DNA of 64,000 nt from Streptomyces cinnamoneus (lineage in GTDB: Bacteria; Actinomycetota; Actinomycetes; Streptomycetales; Streptomycetaceae), in NCBI RefSeq assembly GCF_002939475.1, contig NZ_PKFQ01000001.1, positions 1,612,001-1,676,000 on the forward strand, written 5' to 3'. The notes beneath the pieces are model-generated. The model was not told where the DNA came from. It was given only the letters and a program-made list of their open reading frames with translations, and did not search any database. Made by a program: the position numbers and the translations under genes. Shown piece by piece: positions 12,930-21,475 of this stretch (within the stretch, counting starts at the first letter, position 1; every line of letters begins with the position of its first letter).

Positions 12930-13348
12930 CGGTGCACCACCGCTTCGAACGTCTCGTAGTGGTCGCTGGTGTAGTAGCGCTCGGAGTGCTCCCCGGCGAT
13001 GATGCGGCGGGCGCCGCGGTCACGGGAGCCCGGGGTGGGCACCGTGTACTCGTGGTAGTAGCCGCGGGGTTGCCGGGGGAGCCGGTTCTCGTGGTTGCCG
13101 AAGACGGTGCCGTCCTTGGGGTACGGGAAGGGGCCGCCCTTGGCGATGAGGTCGAGGGTGCGCCGTGCCTCGGGCGGCAGCCGGTCCTCGCGGACGGTCT
13201 TCATGCCCTTCGCCCAGGAGGGGGTCGCGCCCGTGTCGGTGGGGGTGGCGGCGGTGGTCCGGGGTTTCTCGGTCTTCTGGCCTCCTGACACGCAGGCAGG
13301 GAGCAGCAGCAGCGGCAGGGTGGCCAGGAGGACGGTCAGGGCGCGCAT
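12926..13348 (-). CDS. Guanyl-specific ribonuclease (RNase Sa/N1-T1 type), predicted lipoprotein
   Basis: 140-residue secreted RNase. An N-terminal signal MRALTVLLATLPLLLLPAC ends in a plausible lipobox LPAC, then a Thr/Pro linker and a microbial RNase fold (LPPEARRTLDLIAKGGPFPY, YYHEYTVPTPGSRDRGARRI, YTSDHYETFEAV). The expected catalytic Glu (HEYTV), Arg (RRI) and His (SDHYETF) are all present. RNase Sa cleaves RNA after guanosine. The ATG at 13348 is chosen because it begins the signal peptide; an in-frame ATG at 13423 would add 25 basic residues. It precedes barstar in a two-gene operon. Membrane anchoring would be unusual for this family. Confidence 0.88.
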   Translation of the reverse strand: MRALTVLLATLPLLLLPACVSGGQKTEKPRTTAATPTDTGATPSWAKGMKTVREDRLPPEARRTLDLIAKGGPFPYPKDGTVFGNHENRLPRQPRGYYHEYTVPTPGSRDRGARRIIAGEHSERYYTSDHYETFEAVVHR

Positions 13349-13496
13349 GAGACGGCCCGCCGGTCGTCGCCGCTCGTTCTGTCGTCGTCCGATTTGTCGA
13401 AGTACATGAAGCACGCTCCCCATGGTCGCAGTGCGGGCGGCCGATGCCTCGTTAGGCTGGCGCTTTCACCTGTCAGCGCGTATTGGAGGTGTCTTG

Positions 13497-14036
13497 GTGT
13501 CCGAGCAGAAGCGACGGCCGCTCCCCCACGATTTTCATCCGCCGGTGCCCTCGTTCACAGTGGCGAGCGACGATGTGACGGATGGTGCGAGGCTCAAGAG
13601 CGACCAGGTGCACGCGGGCGGCAACGTGTCGCCGCACCTGCGCTGGGAGGGTTTCCCCGAGGACGCGAAGAGTTTCGCCGTCACGTGCTTCGACCCGGAC
13701 GCGCCGACCGGCAGCGGTTTCTGGCACTGGGTGCTCTTCGACATCCCGGCCGGTGTCACCGAGTTGCCGGCCGGTGCGGGAAGCGGCGGGATGAAGGAGC
13801 TGCCCGAGGGCGCCGTTCATGTGCGCAACGACTACGGGACCCGCGACTTCGGTGGTGCGGCGCCGCCGCCCGGTGACGGGCCGCACCGGTACGTCTTCAC
13901 CGTCTACGCGGTGGACCGGGAGAAGCTGGGCCCCGACGCGGACGCGTCCCCGGCGGTGGTGGGCTTCCACCTGCGCTTCCACGCGCTGGCGCGGGCGCAG
14001 CTGATCGGTGAGTACGAGGTGCCGGCCGCGGGCTGA
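13497..14036 (+). CDS. YbhB/YbcL (PEBP) family protein
   Basis: 179-residue phosphatidylethanolamine-binding-like protein. The anion-pocket motifs are visible: [33 protein letters not shown] and [15 protein letters not shown]. Bacterial members are cytoplasmic, of uncertain ligand. The GTG at 13497 is chosen because GGAGGTG lies 6 bases upstream; the upstream in-frame extension has no support. Convergent with the TauE gene. Confidence 0.92.
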   Translation: MSEQKRRPLPHDFHPPVPSFTVASDDVTDGARLKSDQVHAGGNVSPHLRWEGFPEDAKSFAVTCFDPDAPTGSGFWHWVLFDIPAGVTELPAGAGSGGMKELPEGAVHVRNDYGTRDFGGAAPPPGDGPHRYVFTVYAVDREKLGPDADASPAVVGFHLRFHALARAQLIGEYEVPAAG

Positions 14037-14333
14037 GGCCGCGACGGCGGGCGGCCGGCGGTCCGTAGGTCCCGTCAGACAGGCGTGGGCGTCCGGAAAT
14101 TCCGTTGCGCGTCCGTGCCCCTGGCTCGCACAGTGGTTCCTGCCGACGGCTTCGCATGCGGCCGTCGGGCAGCAGGTACCGCCGTGGCGGGGGCGTGGCG
14201 CTGTGCGCCTGTCTGCCGGAGCCCGGTCTGGTGCCGGGGGACCGCGCCTGCTGCCGTGCGCTCCGGGCCCGCGTTCGACACGGGGGAATGGGCCCGGAGC
14301 GTTCCCCCTCCCCCGGTCAGCCGCGTCCCGCCG
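14037..14333. other. Intergenic region between convergent genes
   Basis: About 297 bases between the PEBP and TauE stop codons. The only structure is a small hairpin, GGGGGAA (14282-14288) with TTCCCCC (14302-14308), which could end transcription of the TauE gene. No gene is supported. Confidence 0.5.
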
Positions 14334-15107
14334 TCAGCGCAGCAGGAGCTGGACGATCGCCACGACGCCGACGACGACGATGACGCCGCGCAGCACGGTG
14401 GGCGGCAGTCTGCGGCCGAGCTTCGCGCCGGCCTGGCCACCGAGGGTGGAGCCGACGGCGATGAGGAGGACGGCCGTCCAGTCGACGTCCGCGACGAAGA
14501 CGAAGAAGAGCGCGGCGACGCCGTTGACGACGACGCCGAGGACGTTCTTGAGGGCGTTGATCCTCTGCAGTCCGTCGTGGAGCAGGATTCCCATGAGCGA
14601 GAGGTACATGACGCCCTGGGCGGCGCCGAAGTAGCCCCCGTAGGCGCTGGCGACGAGCAGTCCGGCCAGCAGGGCGACGCCGCCGTCGGTGGGTGCCTCG
14701 GTGCCGTTGCGCTCGCGCCGGCGGGCGAGGGCCCGGGCGAGGCGGGGCTGGAGGACGACGAGTACCAGCGCGAGGGCGATCAGGACGGGGACGATGGCGT
14801 CGAACGCCTTGGACGGCAGGGCGAGCAGCAGGACGGCGCCGGTGAGGCCGCCGATCAGCGCGGTGACGCCGAAGCGGACGATGCGGCGGCGCTGGCCGCG
14901 CAGTTCGCGGCGGTAGCCGACGGCGCCGCTGATGTTGCCGGTGACGAGGCCGAGGGTGTTGGAGACGTTGGCGGTGACCGGCGGCAGGCCGGTGGCGAGG
15001 AGCACCGGAAAGGTGAACAGGGTGCCGCTGCCGACGATGGTGTTGATCGTGCCGGCGCCGATGCCGGCCGCGAAGACCGCGAGTGCTTCCCAGATGGACA
15101 AGGCCAT
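14334..15107 (-). CDS. TauE/SafE-family sulfite/anion exporter
   Basis: 257-residue integral membrane protein with about eight hydrophobic segments. The family's duplicated motif is visible: GAGTINTIVGSGTLFTFPVL near the N-terminus and ASAYGGYFGAAQGVMYL in the second half. Members export sulfite, sulfoacetate or other organosulfur anions; the substrate here is unknown. The start is ambiguous: AAGGAG touches the ATG at 15107, but is ideally placed for the TTG two codons later (15101). It has no obvious operon partner. Confidence 0.9.
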   Translation of the reverse strand: MALSIWEALAVFAAGIGAGTINTIVGSGTLFTFPVLLATGLPPVTANVSNTLGLVTGNISGAVGYRRELRGQRRRIVRFGVTALIGGLTGAVLLLALPSKAFDAIVPVLIALALVLVVLQPRLARALARRRERNGTEAPTDGGVALLAGLLVASAYGGYFGAAQGVMYLSLMGILLHDGLQRINALKNVLGVVVNGVAALFFVFVADVDWTAVLLIAVGSTLGGQAGAKLGRRLPPTVLRGVIVVVGVVAIVQLLLR

Positions 15108-15213
15108 CTCCTTCAGTTCAGTGTGTCGCCTCCCCGCCGTGAGAGGTCGAGGGGCCGCACTGATCATGCATGAGATCGAACATGCGTGAAGGGGGAGGGG
15201 CTTCAGTCGTCGG

Positions 15214-16161
15214 TCAGTCGATCGGCGGCTGCTCCCGGCGCGGGTTCTGCTTGGCGGGGGCGGGCGACGGGGCGCCGCCGCCGCTCTTGGGGGTGAGGCT
15301 GCCGACGGCGCCGCTGAGTCCCTTCAGGGCGTCACCGATCTCGCTGGGGACGATCCAGAGCTTGTTGGCGTCGCCCTCGGCGATCTTCGGGAGCATCTGG
15401 AGGTACTGGTAGGCGAGCAGCTTCTCGTCGGCGTCGCCGGCGTGGATGGACTCGAAGACCGTGCGGATGGCCTGGGCCTCGCCCTCGGCGCGCAGCGCGG
15501 CGGCCCGGGCCTCGCCCTCGGCGCGCAGGATCGCCGACTGCTTCTCACCTTCGGCGGTGAGGATCTGGGACTGGCGGATGCCCTCGGCGGTGAGGATCGC
15601 AGCGCGCTTGTCACGGTCGGCGCGCATCTGCTTCTCCATCGAGTCCTGGATGGAGGTCGGCGGCTCGATGGCCTTGAGCTCGACGCGGTTGACGCGGATG
15701 CCCCACTTGCCGGTCGCCTCGTCGAGGACGCCGCGCAGGGCGGCGTTGATCTCCTCGCGGGAGGTGAGGGTCCGTTCGAGGTCCATGCCGCCGATGATGT
15801 TCCGCAGGGTGGTGACGGTGAGCTGCTCGATGGCCTGGATGAAGCTGGACACCTCGTAGGTGGCCGCCCGGGCGTCGGTCACCTGGTAGTAGATGACCGT
15901 GTCGATGTTGACGACGAGATTGTCCTGGGTGATGACCGGCTGCGGGGGGAACGGCACGACCTGCTCGCGGAGGTCGATGCGGTTGCGGATGGAGTCGATG
16001 AAGGGGACGACGATGTTCAGGCCGGCGTTGAGGGTGCGGGTGTAGCGGCCGAAGCGCTCGACGATGGCCGCGCTGGCCTGTGGGATGACCTGCACCGTCT
16101 TCATGAGGGCGATGAAGACCAGCACCACCAGGATGATCAGGACGATGATGATCGGTTCCAT
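15214..16161 (-). CDS. SPFH/stomatin-like membrane protein
   Basis: 315-residue SPFH (band 7) protein. An N-terminal membrane segment (about residues 3-20) is followed by the SPFH domain (VIPQASAAIVERFGRYTRTL; VVPFIDSIRNRIDLREQVV), then an Ala/Glu-rich coiled coil with repeated ILTAEGIRQSQ / ILRAEGEARA units and a proline-rich tail. Such proteins oligomerise in membrane microdomains and often scaffold proteases. It is followed upstream by an NfeD-like gene on the same strand, the usual pairing. The ATG at 16161 is clear. Confidence 0.94.
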   Translation of the reverse strand: MEPIIIVLIILVVLVFIALMKTVQVIPQASAAIVERFGRYTRTLNAGLNIVVPFIDSIRNRIDLREQVVPFPPQPVITQDNLVVNIDTVIYYQVTDARAATYEVSSFIQAIEQLTVTTLRNIIGGMDLERTLTSREEINAALRGVLDEATGKWGIRVNRVELKAIEPPTSIQDSMEKQMRADRDKRAAILTAEGIRQSQILTAEGEKQSAILRAEGEARAAALRAEGEAQAIRTVFESIHAGDADEKLLAYQYLQMLPKIAEGDANKLWIVPSEIGDALKGLSGAVGSLTPKSGGGAPSPAPAKQNPRREQPPID

Positions 16162-16280
16162 CGTGACTCCAGCTCCCCGTGCCTGTGTCGTTGGGCTTGA
16201 TCAGTCTTTCAGAACCCGGCGGCGCCGTGCAGGCGTTGGGCCGAGCTCGTCCGGATCGACCCGGTCCCCCGGCGCGGCCT

Positions 16281-16703
16281 TCAGATCACCACCGCCGTCG
16301 CGCCGTCGATCTCGACGACGTCCACGTGCGCTCCGGCCTCGTAGACCCGGTCGGCGTCCAGGGAGCGCGCGGACCAGACCTCGCCGGCGAGCTTGATGCG
16401 GCCGCCGCTGCCGTCGACCCGTTCGAGCACGACGGCCTGGCGGCCCCTCAGCGCGTCGATTCCGGACCTGACCTCGGGGCGCCGTGCGCGCTGCCGGTTG
16501 GCGATCGGGCGCACGACGGCGATGAGGGCGACGGAGACAGCGGCGAAGACGATGAACTGGGCCACCGTGCCGCCGCCGACGACGGCGGTGCCGGCGGCTG
16601 CCAGGGCGCCGACGGCGAACATGCCGAATTCCGGCATGGCGGTCACGACCAGCGGAATGCCCAGCCCCACGGCGGCCACGAGCCACCACACCCAAGTGTC
16701 CAC
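16281..16703 (-). CDS. NfeD-like membrane protein
   Basis: 140-residue protein with two to three N-terminal membrane segments and a C-terminal OB-fold (QAVVLERVDGSGGRIKLAGEVWSARS) typical of NfeD. NfeD proteins associate with SPFH proteins, here encoded directly downstream with 119 bases between them. The start is a GTG at 16703 with no strong ribosome site, so the exact start is less certain. Confidence 0.9.
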   Translation of the reverse strand: MDTWVWWLVAAVGLGIPLVVTAMPEFGMFAVGALAAAGTAVVGGGTVAQFIVFAAVSVALIAVVRPIANRQRARRPEVRSGIDALRGRQAVVLERVDGSGGRIKLAGEVWSARSLDADRVYEAGAHVDVVEIDGATAVVI

Positions 16704-16740
16704 GTGGTCATGGTAGGGGCGTGAGCGGCCCGGCGGCAGG

Positions 16741-16771
16741 GCGCGCGCGGTGTCCCGGGCACCGTGCGCGC
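16741..16771 (-). terminator. Terminator-like hairpin after ABC ATPase gene
   Basis: GCGCGCGCGGTG (16741-16752) pairs with CACCGTGCGCGC (16760-16771) with one mismatch around a 7-base loop, just past the stop of the minus-strand ATPase gene. Confidence 0.55.
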
Positions 16772-16787
16772 GTCGTGGCCGCAGGCG

Positions 16788-17579
16788 TCAGGACATCGGC
16801 AGGCCCTGCGCGGACCAGCGGTCCCCGCGGCGCTCGACGACCAGGGGCAGGCCGAAGCAGTGGGAGAGGTTGCGGGAGGTCAGCTCGAGTTCGAGGGGGC
16901 CGGCGGCCAGCACCTTGCCCTGGCGGATCATCAGGACGTGGGTGAAGCCGGGGGCGATCTCCTCGACGTGGTGCGTGACCATGATCATCGAGGGGGCGAG
17001 GGGGTCGCGGGCCAGCCGGCCGAGGCGGCGCACGAGGTCCTCGCGCCCGCCCAGGTCGAGTCCGGCTGCGGGCTCGTCGAGCATCAGCAGCTCGGGGTCG
17101 GTCATCATCGCGCGGGCGATGAGGGTGCGCTTGCGCTCGCCTTCGGAGAGCGTGCCGAACTTCCGGTCCAGGTAATCGGTCATGCCGAGCACGTCGAGGA
17201 AGGCGCGGGCGCGCTGCTCGTCGACCTCCTCGTAGTCCTCCTGCCAGCCGGCGGTCATGCCGTAGGCGGCGGTGAGGACGGTCTGCAGCACGGTCTGGCT
17301 GCGCGGCAGCTTGTCGGCGAGGGCGATGGAGGCCATGCCGATGCGGGGGCGCAGTTCGAAGACGTCGACGGCGCCGAGCTTCTCACCCAGGATCCGGGCG
17401 GTGCCCTTGGTGGGGAAGAGGTAGCTGGAGGCGACATTGAGCAGGGTGGTCTTGCCGGCACCGTTGGGGCCGAGGATCACCCAGCGCTCGCCCTCCTTGA
17501 CCGACCAGGAGACCTGGTCCACCAGAGCCCGGCCCTCGCGGACCACGGATACGTCCACCAGTTCCAGCACATCGCTCAT
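16788..17579 (-). CDS. ABC transporter ATP-binding protein
   Basis: 263-residue ATPase with Walker A GPNGAGKTTL, signature LSEGERKR, Walker B LLMLDEPAAGLDL and a switch His in MVTHHVEEI. The ERKR signature and the HHVEE block resemble the YlmA/ModF-like group of soluble ABC ATPases. No permease gene is adjacent, so the partner and substrate are unknown. The ATG at 17579 is chosen because GGGAGA lies upstream; an earlier ATG at 17597 lacks one. It is divergent from the next gene. Confidence 0.9.
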   Translation of the reverse strand: MSDVLELVDVSVVREGRALVDQVSWSVKEGERWVILGPNGAGKTTLLNVASSYLFPTKGTARILGEKLGAVDVFELRPRIGMASIALADKLPRSQTVLQTVLTAAYGMTAGWQEDYEEVDEQRARAFLDVLGMTDYLDRKFGTLSEGERKRTLIARAMMTDPELLMLDEPAAGLDLGGREDLVRRLGRLARDPLAPSMIMVTHHVEEIAPGFTHVLMIRQGKVLAAGPLELELTSRNLSHCFGLPLVVERRGDRWSAQGLPMS

Positions 17580-17688
17580 GAGCGCGTTGTCTCCCATTGC
17601 AGTCGCGTCGTCGCTTGCGCCTGTCGGCGCAGTCCCCAGGGAAAACCTACGCCACCGGTTGTCGGCGCCAGTCCTTAGGCTGGGGCCC

Positions 17689-18495
17689 ATGCTGAACGAA
17701 CACCGCTCAGGACGGCTCACCGCGTGGGGAAATGCCCTGCTTGCCGGATTTGCCGCGCCCGATGACGCCGCGCATCACATCACGGGGGACGACGCGGTGC
17801 ACCGGGTCGCGGACCTGCCCGGCGAGTCGGGTCCGGTCGGGCTCACGCTGGCGCTGGGGCGGCTGCGCGCCCTCGGGGCGACGGGGCTGCGGCTGGCGCT
17901 TCCGGTGCCGGGGCACCCGCTGGGGCTGAGCGGTCCGCCCGAGTTCAACGCGCGCGCCATGGAGGCCGAGGAGGCGGTGCTGGTCTCGGGGCTGCCGCTC
18001 GGCCTCGTGCCCGAGGTCTTCGAGGCCGGACCCGAGGGCGACGTCCACGCGGAGGTCCTCTGGCGGTGCCTGCCCGTGCGGGAGGCGCCGCCCGCCGACG
18101 TGCCCTCGCTCTCGGAGGCCGAGCGGGAGCTCGCGGAGGCGCTGCGCGAGGCGACCGAGGTGCTCACCCGGCTGGACGTGGCCGGCTCCGGACCGGTGGC
18201 ACAGGCGGCACTGGAGGCATACCGGGCGCGGGCGGAGCGCGGCCGTGAGGTGCTCGCGCCGGGGTATCCGCCGCGCGCGGTGCGGGTGCTGGAGCTCGCG
18301 CAGCGCGTCGGGGCACTGGTCTCGATCGCGTACGAGCCGGGCGACTCCGAGGGGCGCGAGCACGGCGGCGCGGTGAGCGCGGCGGAGATCACGGCCCGCT
18401 CGGCGGCCCTGCGGCCGGTGGAGCGCACGGCGCGGCGGGCGCAGGTGGCCGCGTACAACGCGATGGTGGAGGAGCGCAGCCGCCGCCGGCCCTGA
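17689..18495 (+). CDS. Conserved hypothetical protein of Streptomyces type
   Basis: 268-residue cytoplasmic protein that I do not recognise as a named family. It is alpha/beta in composition with LTLALGRLRALGATGLRLAL, an Asp/Glu-rich middle and a helical C-terminus rich in Ala, Arg and Glu. No signal peptide or membrane segment is present. A TAGGCT box ends 7 bases before the ATG at 17689, so a leaderless transcript is likely. Codon use is as in its neighbours. It ends at a hairpin shared with the chaplin gene. Confidence 0.8.
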   Translation: MLNEHRSGRLTAWGNALLAGFAAPDDAAHHITGDDAVHRVADLPGESGPVGLTLALGRLRALGATGLRLALPVPGHPLGLSGPPEFNARAMEAEEAVLVSGLPLGLVPEVFEAGPEGDVHAEVLWRCLPVREAPPADVPSLSEAERELAEALREATEVLTRLDVAGSGPVAQAALEAYRARAERGREVLAPGYPPRAVRVLELAQRVGALVSIAYEPGDSEGREHGGAVSAAEITARSAALRPVERTARRAQVAAYNAMVEERSRRRP

Positions 18496-18516
18496 CCCGG
18501 CGTCCTCCCGGCAGCA

Positions 18517-18554
18517 GGAAGGCCCCGCAGACCTCCCGGTCCGCGGGGCCTTCC
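18517..18554. terminator. Bidirectional terminator hairpin
   Basis: A perfect 12-bp stem, GGAAGGCCCCGC (18517-18528) with 18543-18554, around a 14-base loop between convergent genes. Confidence 0.8.
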
Positions 18555-18595
18555 CGTATGCGCCGTGCGCCGCCGTGCGGGACGCCGCGTGAGAA

Positions 18596-18910
18596 CTAGT
18601 GGTGACCGCCGTGGCGGCCGCCCTCGTGGTGGTCGTGGTGCTTCTCGTGGCCGTCGTTGACGCAGGTGTTGCCGAACGTCGGGTTGAGGAGGCCGACGAT
18701 GTCGATGGTGTTGCCGCAGATGTTGATCGGGATGTCGATCGGCACCTGGATGACGTTGCCCGAGATGACACCCGGCGAGCCCTTGGCGACGCCGGAGGCC
18801 AGGGCGCCTCCGAAGCCGTCGTCGTCGGTGGCGGCGGCGGGGATGACGGACGCCCCGAGGGCGACACCGGCTGCGGCCAGAGCGAGGGCGGCCTTCTTGG
18901 CACTGTTCAT
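18596..18910 (-). CDS. Short chaplin with histidine-rich C-terminal tail
   Basis: 104-residue secreted protein. A signal peptide (MNSAKKAALALAAAGVALGA, cut after AAA) precedes one chaplin domain: SPGVISGNVIQVPIDIPI, NICGNTIDIVGLLNPTFGNT and CVN, with the two conserved Cys. After CVN comes an 18-residue extension (DGHEKHHDHHEGGRHGGHH) holding nine His. Short chaplins self-assemble into amyloid-like surface films that let aerial hyphae leave water. The His tail is not part of the usual chaplin and could bind metals such as Zn, Ni or Cu. GGAAG lies before the ATG. A second chaplin gene is upstream on the same strand. Confidence 0.93.
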   Translation of the reverse strand: MNSAKKAALALAAAGVALGASVIPAAATDDDGFGGALASGVAKGSPGVISGNVIQVPIDIPINICGNTIDIVGLLNPTFGNTCVNDGHEKHHDHHEGGRHGGHH

Positions 18911-19046
18911 GAGGTGGTCTTCCTTCTGATGACTGACCTTGACAGCCCCTGCCACGGGGCCTGCACTGATGAACGCCAATGCACCGCCGATGGCACGGCC
19001 ACCGGCGGTGTTTGCCCTCGTTCGGACGATTGAAAAGCCCTCGGAT

Positions 19047-19072
19047 GTCGGCTCCACCACCGTGGAGCCGAC
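19047..19072 (-). terminator. Terminator between the two chaplin genes
   Basis: A perfect 11-bp stem (19047-19057 with 19062-19072) with a 4-base loop, followed on the minus strand by GGGCTTTTC. It lies just after the stop of the upstream chaplin gene, so the two chaplins probably have separate transcripts. Confidence 0.75.
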
Positions 19073-19098
19073 CGCCCGACGAGGCGGGACGAGCCTGA

Positions 19099-19347
19099 TT
19101 ACTCGTTGACGCAGAGGTTTCCGTGCGCGGTGTTGAAGAGACCGACGACACTGACGGTGTTGCCGCAGACGTTCACGGGAACCTCGACCGGAACCTGGAG
19201 GACGTTGCCGGAGACGACACCCGGGTTGTTCTTCGAGGTGGCGTCCGCGCCCACGTGCCCGCCGTGCGCGGAGGCGGCACCGGCGCCGGCGAGGGCGAGA
19301 CCGCCGACGGCGAGCGTGACAGCAGCGGCCTTCTTGATGTTCTTCAC
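19099..19347 (-). CDS. Short chaplin
   Basis: 82-residue secreted chaplin. The signal peptide starts VKNIKKAAAVTLAVGGLALA and ends ASA; the single chaplin domain has NNPGVVSGNVLQVPVEVPV, NVCGNTVSVVGLF and NLCVNE with both Cys. It ends right after the domain, so it is not sorted by sortase. The GTG at 19347 is chosen because it begins the classic chaplin signal peptide and follows AGGAAGA; an ATG at 19389 would add 14 residues. By position it corresponds to the S. coelicolor chpE locus as I recall it. Expression is expected during aerial growth. Confidence 0.93.
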   Translation of the reverse strand: MKNIKKAAAVTLAVGGLALAGAGAASAHGGHVGADATSKNNPGVVSGNVLQVPVEVPVNVCGNTVSVVGLFNTAHGNLCVNE

Positions 19348-19522
19348 TCTTCCTATGACCTTCCTGGAATGTTGCCAAAGCGTCGCCACGGCCAGCCGCC
19401 GCGGTTACGCCATGACCAACGGGCCAGGGCCATTCGGGTTGCGCAGCCGGGTGGTTTATCACACGACCGCATGAATCTCTGGTCGGAACGCAACGCTCCG
19501 TTGCCGTCCGTGCGTCCCCCGG

Positions 19523-20173
19523 TCAGCCTCCGATGCCCTGGCGCACGGCCCACAGCGCCGCCTGGGTCCGGTCGGCGAGGTCCAGCTTCATCAGGATGTT
19601 CGAGACGTGGGTCTTGACGGTCTTCTCCGAGAGGACCAGCGCCCGGGCGATCTCCCGGTTCGACCGCCCGTCCGCGATGAGGGCGAGCACCTCGCGCTCC
19701 CGGTCGGTGAGGGCGTTGCCCCGGCCCTGGCCGCCCGCGCCCGACTCCTCCTGGGACAGCAGGGCGTCCGCGACCTCGGCCTGGAGCAGCACGTGCCCGG
19801 CGTGCACCGACCTGATGGCACCGGCCAGCGCGTCGGGGTCGACGTCCTTGTACACGTAGCCCGCGGCACCGGCGCGCAGGGCGGGGATGACGGTGCGCTG
19901 CTCGGTGAAGCTGGTGACGATCAGCACCCGCGCGGGGCTGGCCAGCTCCCGGAGCCGGCGCAGCGCCTCGACGCCGTCCATGCCGGGCATCTTCACGTCC
20001 ATGAGGACGACGTCCGGCCGCAGCTCCTCGGCGCGCTCGACGCCCTCGGCGCCGTCCGCGGCCTCCCCCACGACCTCGATGTCGTCCTGCACCTCGAGGA
20101 AGGTGCGCAGGCCCCTGCGGACCACCTGGTGGTCGTCCACCAGCAGCACCTTGATGACTCGGTTCTCAGCCAC
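19523..20173 (-). CDS. LuxR/NarL-family response regulator
   Basis: 216-residue two-component regulator. The receiver has LLVDDHQVVRRGLRTFL, the phospho-acceptor Asp in VVLMDVKMPGMDG, and the conserved Lys in YVYKDVDPDAL. The C-terminal HTH reads LTDREREVLALIADGRSNRE with EKTVKTHVSNILMKLDLADR. The GTG at 20173 has GGAGG upstream and overlaps the end of the kinase gene by 8 bases, so the two are translationally coupled. Targets are unknown; the chaplin genes lie immediately downstream on the same strand. Confidence 0.94.
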   Translation of the reverse strand: MAENRVIKVLLVDDHQVVRRGLRTFLEVQDDIEVVGEAADGAEGVERAEELRPDVVLMDVKMPGMDGVEALRRLRELASPARVLIVTSFTEQRTVIPALRAGAAGYVYKDVDPDALAGAIRSVHAGHVLLQAEVADALLSQEESGAGGQGRGNALTDREREVLALIADGRSNREIARALVLSEKTVKTHVSNILMKLDLADRTQAALWAVRQGIGG

Positions 20174-21311
20174 CGGGGACCTCCATTTCGATCGTGGTGC
20201 CCTTGCCGGGCTCCGAGAGGACGGCCAGGGCGCCGCCGACGCCGTTGGCCCGGTCACGCATGGACACCAGGCCCAGGTGGCGGCCCGCCCTGCGGACGGC
20301 CGACGGGTCGAAGCCGGTGCCGTCGTCGGTCACGCGCAGGACCGCGCCGGGGCCCTGCCGGGTGAGGACGACGTCCACGGCCTGGGCGCCCGAGTGGCGC
20401 AGGGCGTTGTGCAGGGCCTCCTGGGCCACGCGCAGCAGCGCCTCCTCCTGGGCGGCCGGCAGGGCCCGTACGCCGTGGGCGGCGAAGGTGACGCGGGCGG
20501 AGTGGGCCCGGTCGAGGACCTTGACCTGGGTCCGCAGGGTGGCGATGAGCCCGTCCTCGTCGAGGCCGGCGGGGCGGAGTTCCACCACGGCGGCGCGCAG
20601 TTCGTCGGCCGCCTCGGCGGCGAGCCGGGCCACCTGGTGCAGCTCGCCCTTGGCGCGGGCGGGGTCGCGGTCGACGAGGGCGGTGGCGGCCTGGGCGGTC
20701 AGGCGCAGCGAGAAGAGCTTCTGGGAGACGGCGTCGTGCAGCTCGTGCGCGAGGCGGGCCCGCTCCCCCGCGATGGTCAGTTCGCGGCTGCGCTCGTAGA
20801 GACGGGCGTTGGTGAGGGCTATGGCGGCGTGCTGGGCAAGGACGGCCAGCAGCTCCTCGTCCTCGGCGGTGAAGGAGCAGCCGCCCTCCACCTTGGGGCA
20901 TCTCTTGTTGGCGAGGAACAGGGCGCCGAGGATCTCGTCGCCGTCGGCGACCGGCATCCCGATGAAGTCGCTCATGTCGGGGTGGGCCTCCGGCCAGCCC
21001 CCGAAGCGGGGGTCGAGGCGGACGTCGGCGAGGCGCTGGGGGGTGGCGTCGCTCAGCATCGAGGCGAGGATGCCGTGCTGGCGGGGCAGCGGGCCGATCG
21101 CCCTCCACTCCTCCTCGCTGACGCCGTCGACGACGAACTGGGCGAATCCGCCGTGGTCGTCGGGGACGCCGAGGGCGGCGTACTCGGCGTCGAGGAGTTC
21201 GCGCGCGGAGGCGACGATCGTCTTGAGCACGTCACGGACTTCCAGGTGCCGGCTCATGGCGAGGAGTGCGGTGCTCACGGCGGTGAGGCCGGAGCGGGGG
21301 CCCATGGTCAT
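20166..21311 (-). CDS. GAF-domain sensor histidine kinase
   Basis: 381-residue soluble kinase with no membrane segment. A GAF domain spans roughly residues 15-165 (with FIGMPVADGDEILGALFLA), followed by a HisKA_3 dimerisation segment with the phospho-accepting His in RARLAHELHDAVSQKLFSL and a HATPase_c domain (ALRHSGAQ, VTDDGTGFD, HLGLVSMRDRA). A Cys in ANKRCPKVEGGCSF within the GAF domain might help sensing. It forms an operon with the response regulator. The ATG at 21311 follows GTGAGG; a second ATG two codons later is possible. Confidence 0.94.
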   Translation of the reverse strand: MTMGPRSGLTAVSTALLAMSRHLEVRDVLKTIVASARELLDAEYAALGVPDDHGGFAQFVVDGVSEEEWRAIGPLPRQHGILASMLSDATPQRLADVRLDPRFGGWPEAHPDMSDFIGMPVADGDEILGALFLANKRCPKVEGGCSFTAEDEELLAVLAQHAAIALTNARLYERSRELTIAGERARLAHELHDAVSQKLFSLRLTAQAATALVDRDPARAKGELHQVARLAAEAADELRAAVVELRPAGLDEDGLIATLRTQVKVLDRAHSARVTFAAHGVRALPAAQEEALLRVAQEALHNALRHSGAQAVDVVLTRQGPGAVLRVTDDGTGFDPSAVRRAGRHLGLVSMRDRANGVGGALAVLSEPGKGTTIEMEVPGG

Positions 21312-21475
21312 GGCCTCACCGTATCGACGGCCGGAGGGCAGCGGATCGGGCGGGCGGCGGCAAGGGGATGGGCCGCCGGACCTAGGTCGGCCGGCCCTGG
21401 CGGGTGCGCCGCGTCGTCGTGGCGGGTTTCCGCGTGTGCGCCCCAAGGGGCCGCCCGGGGGACCAGACTCGGGAT

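Noticed and set aside
13381..13423. Upstream starts for the ribonuclease gene (ATG 13423) and a small overlapping frame from ATG 13408
   Set aside because: The first would place 25 basic residues before the signal peptide, and the second ends after 23 codons without a family match.
19404..19430. BldN-type promoter upstream of the second chaplin gene
   Set aside because: CGTAAC is present but the spacing and -10 do not match the CGTTGA form recalled.
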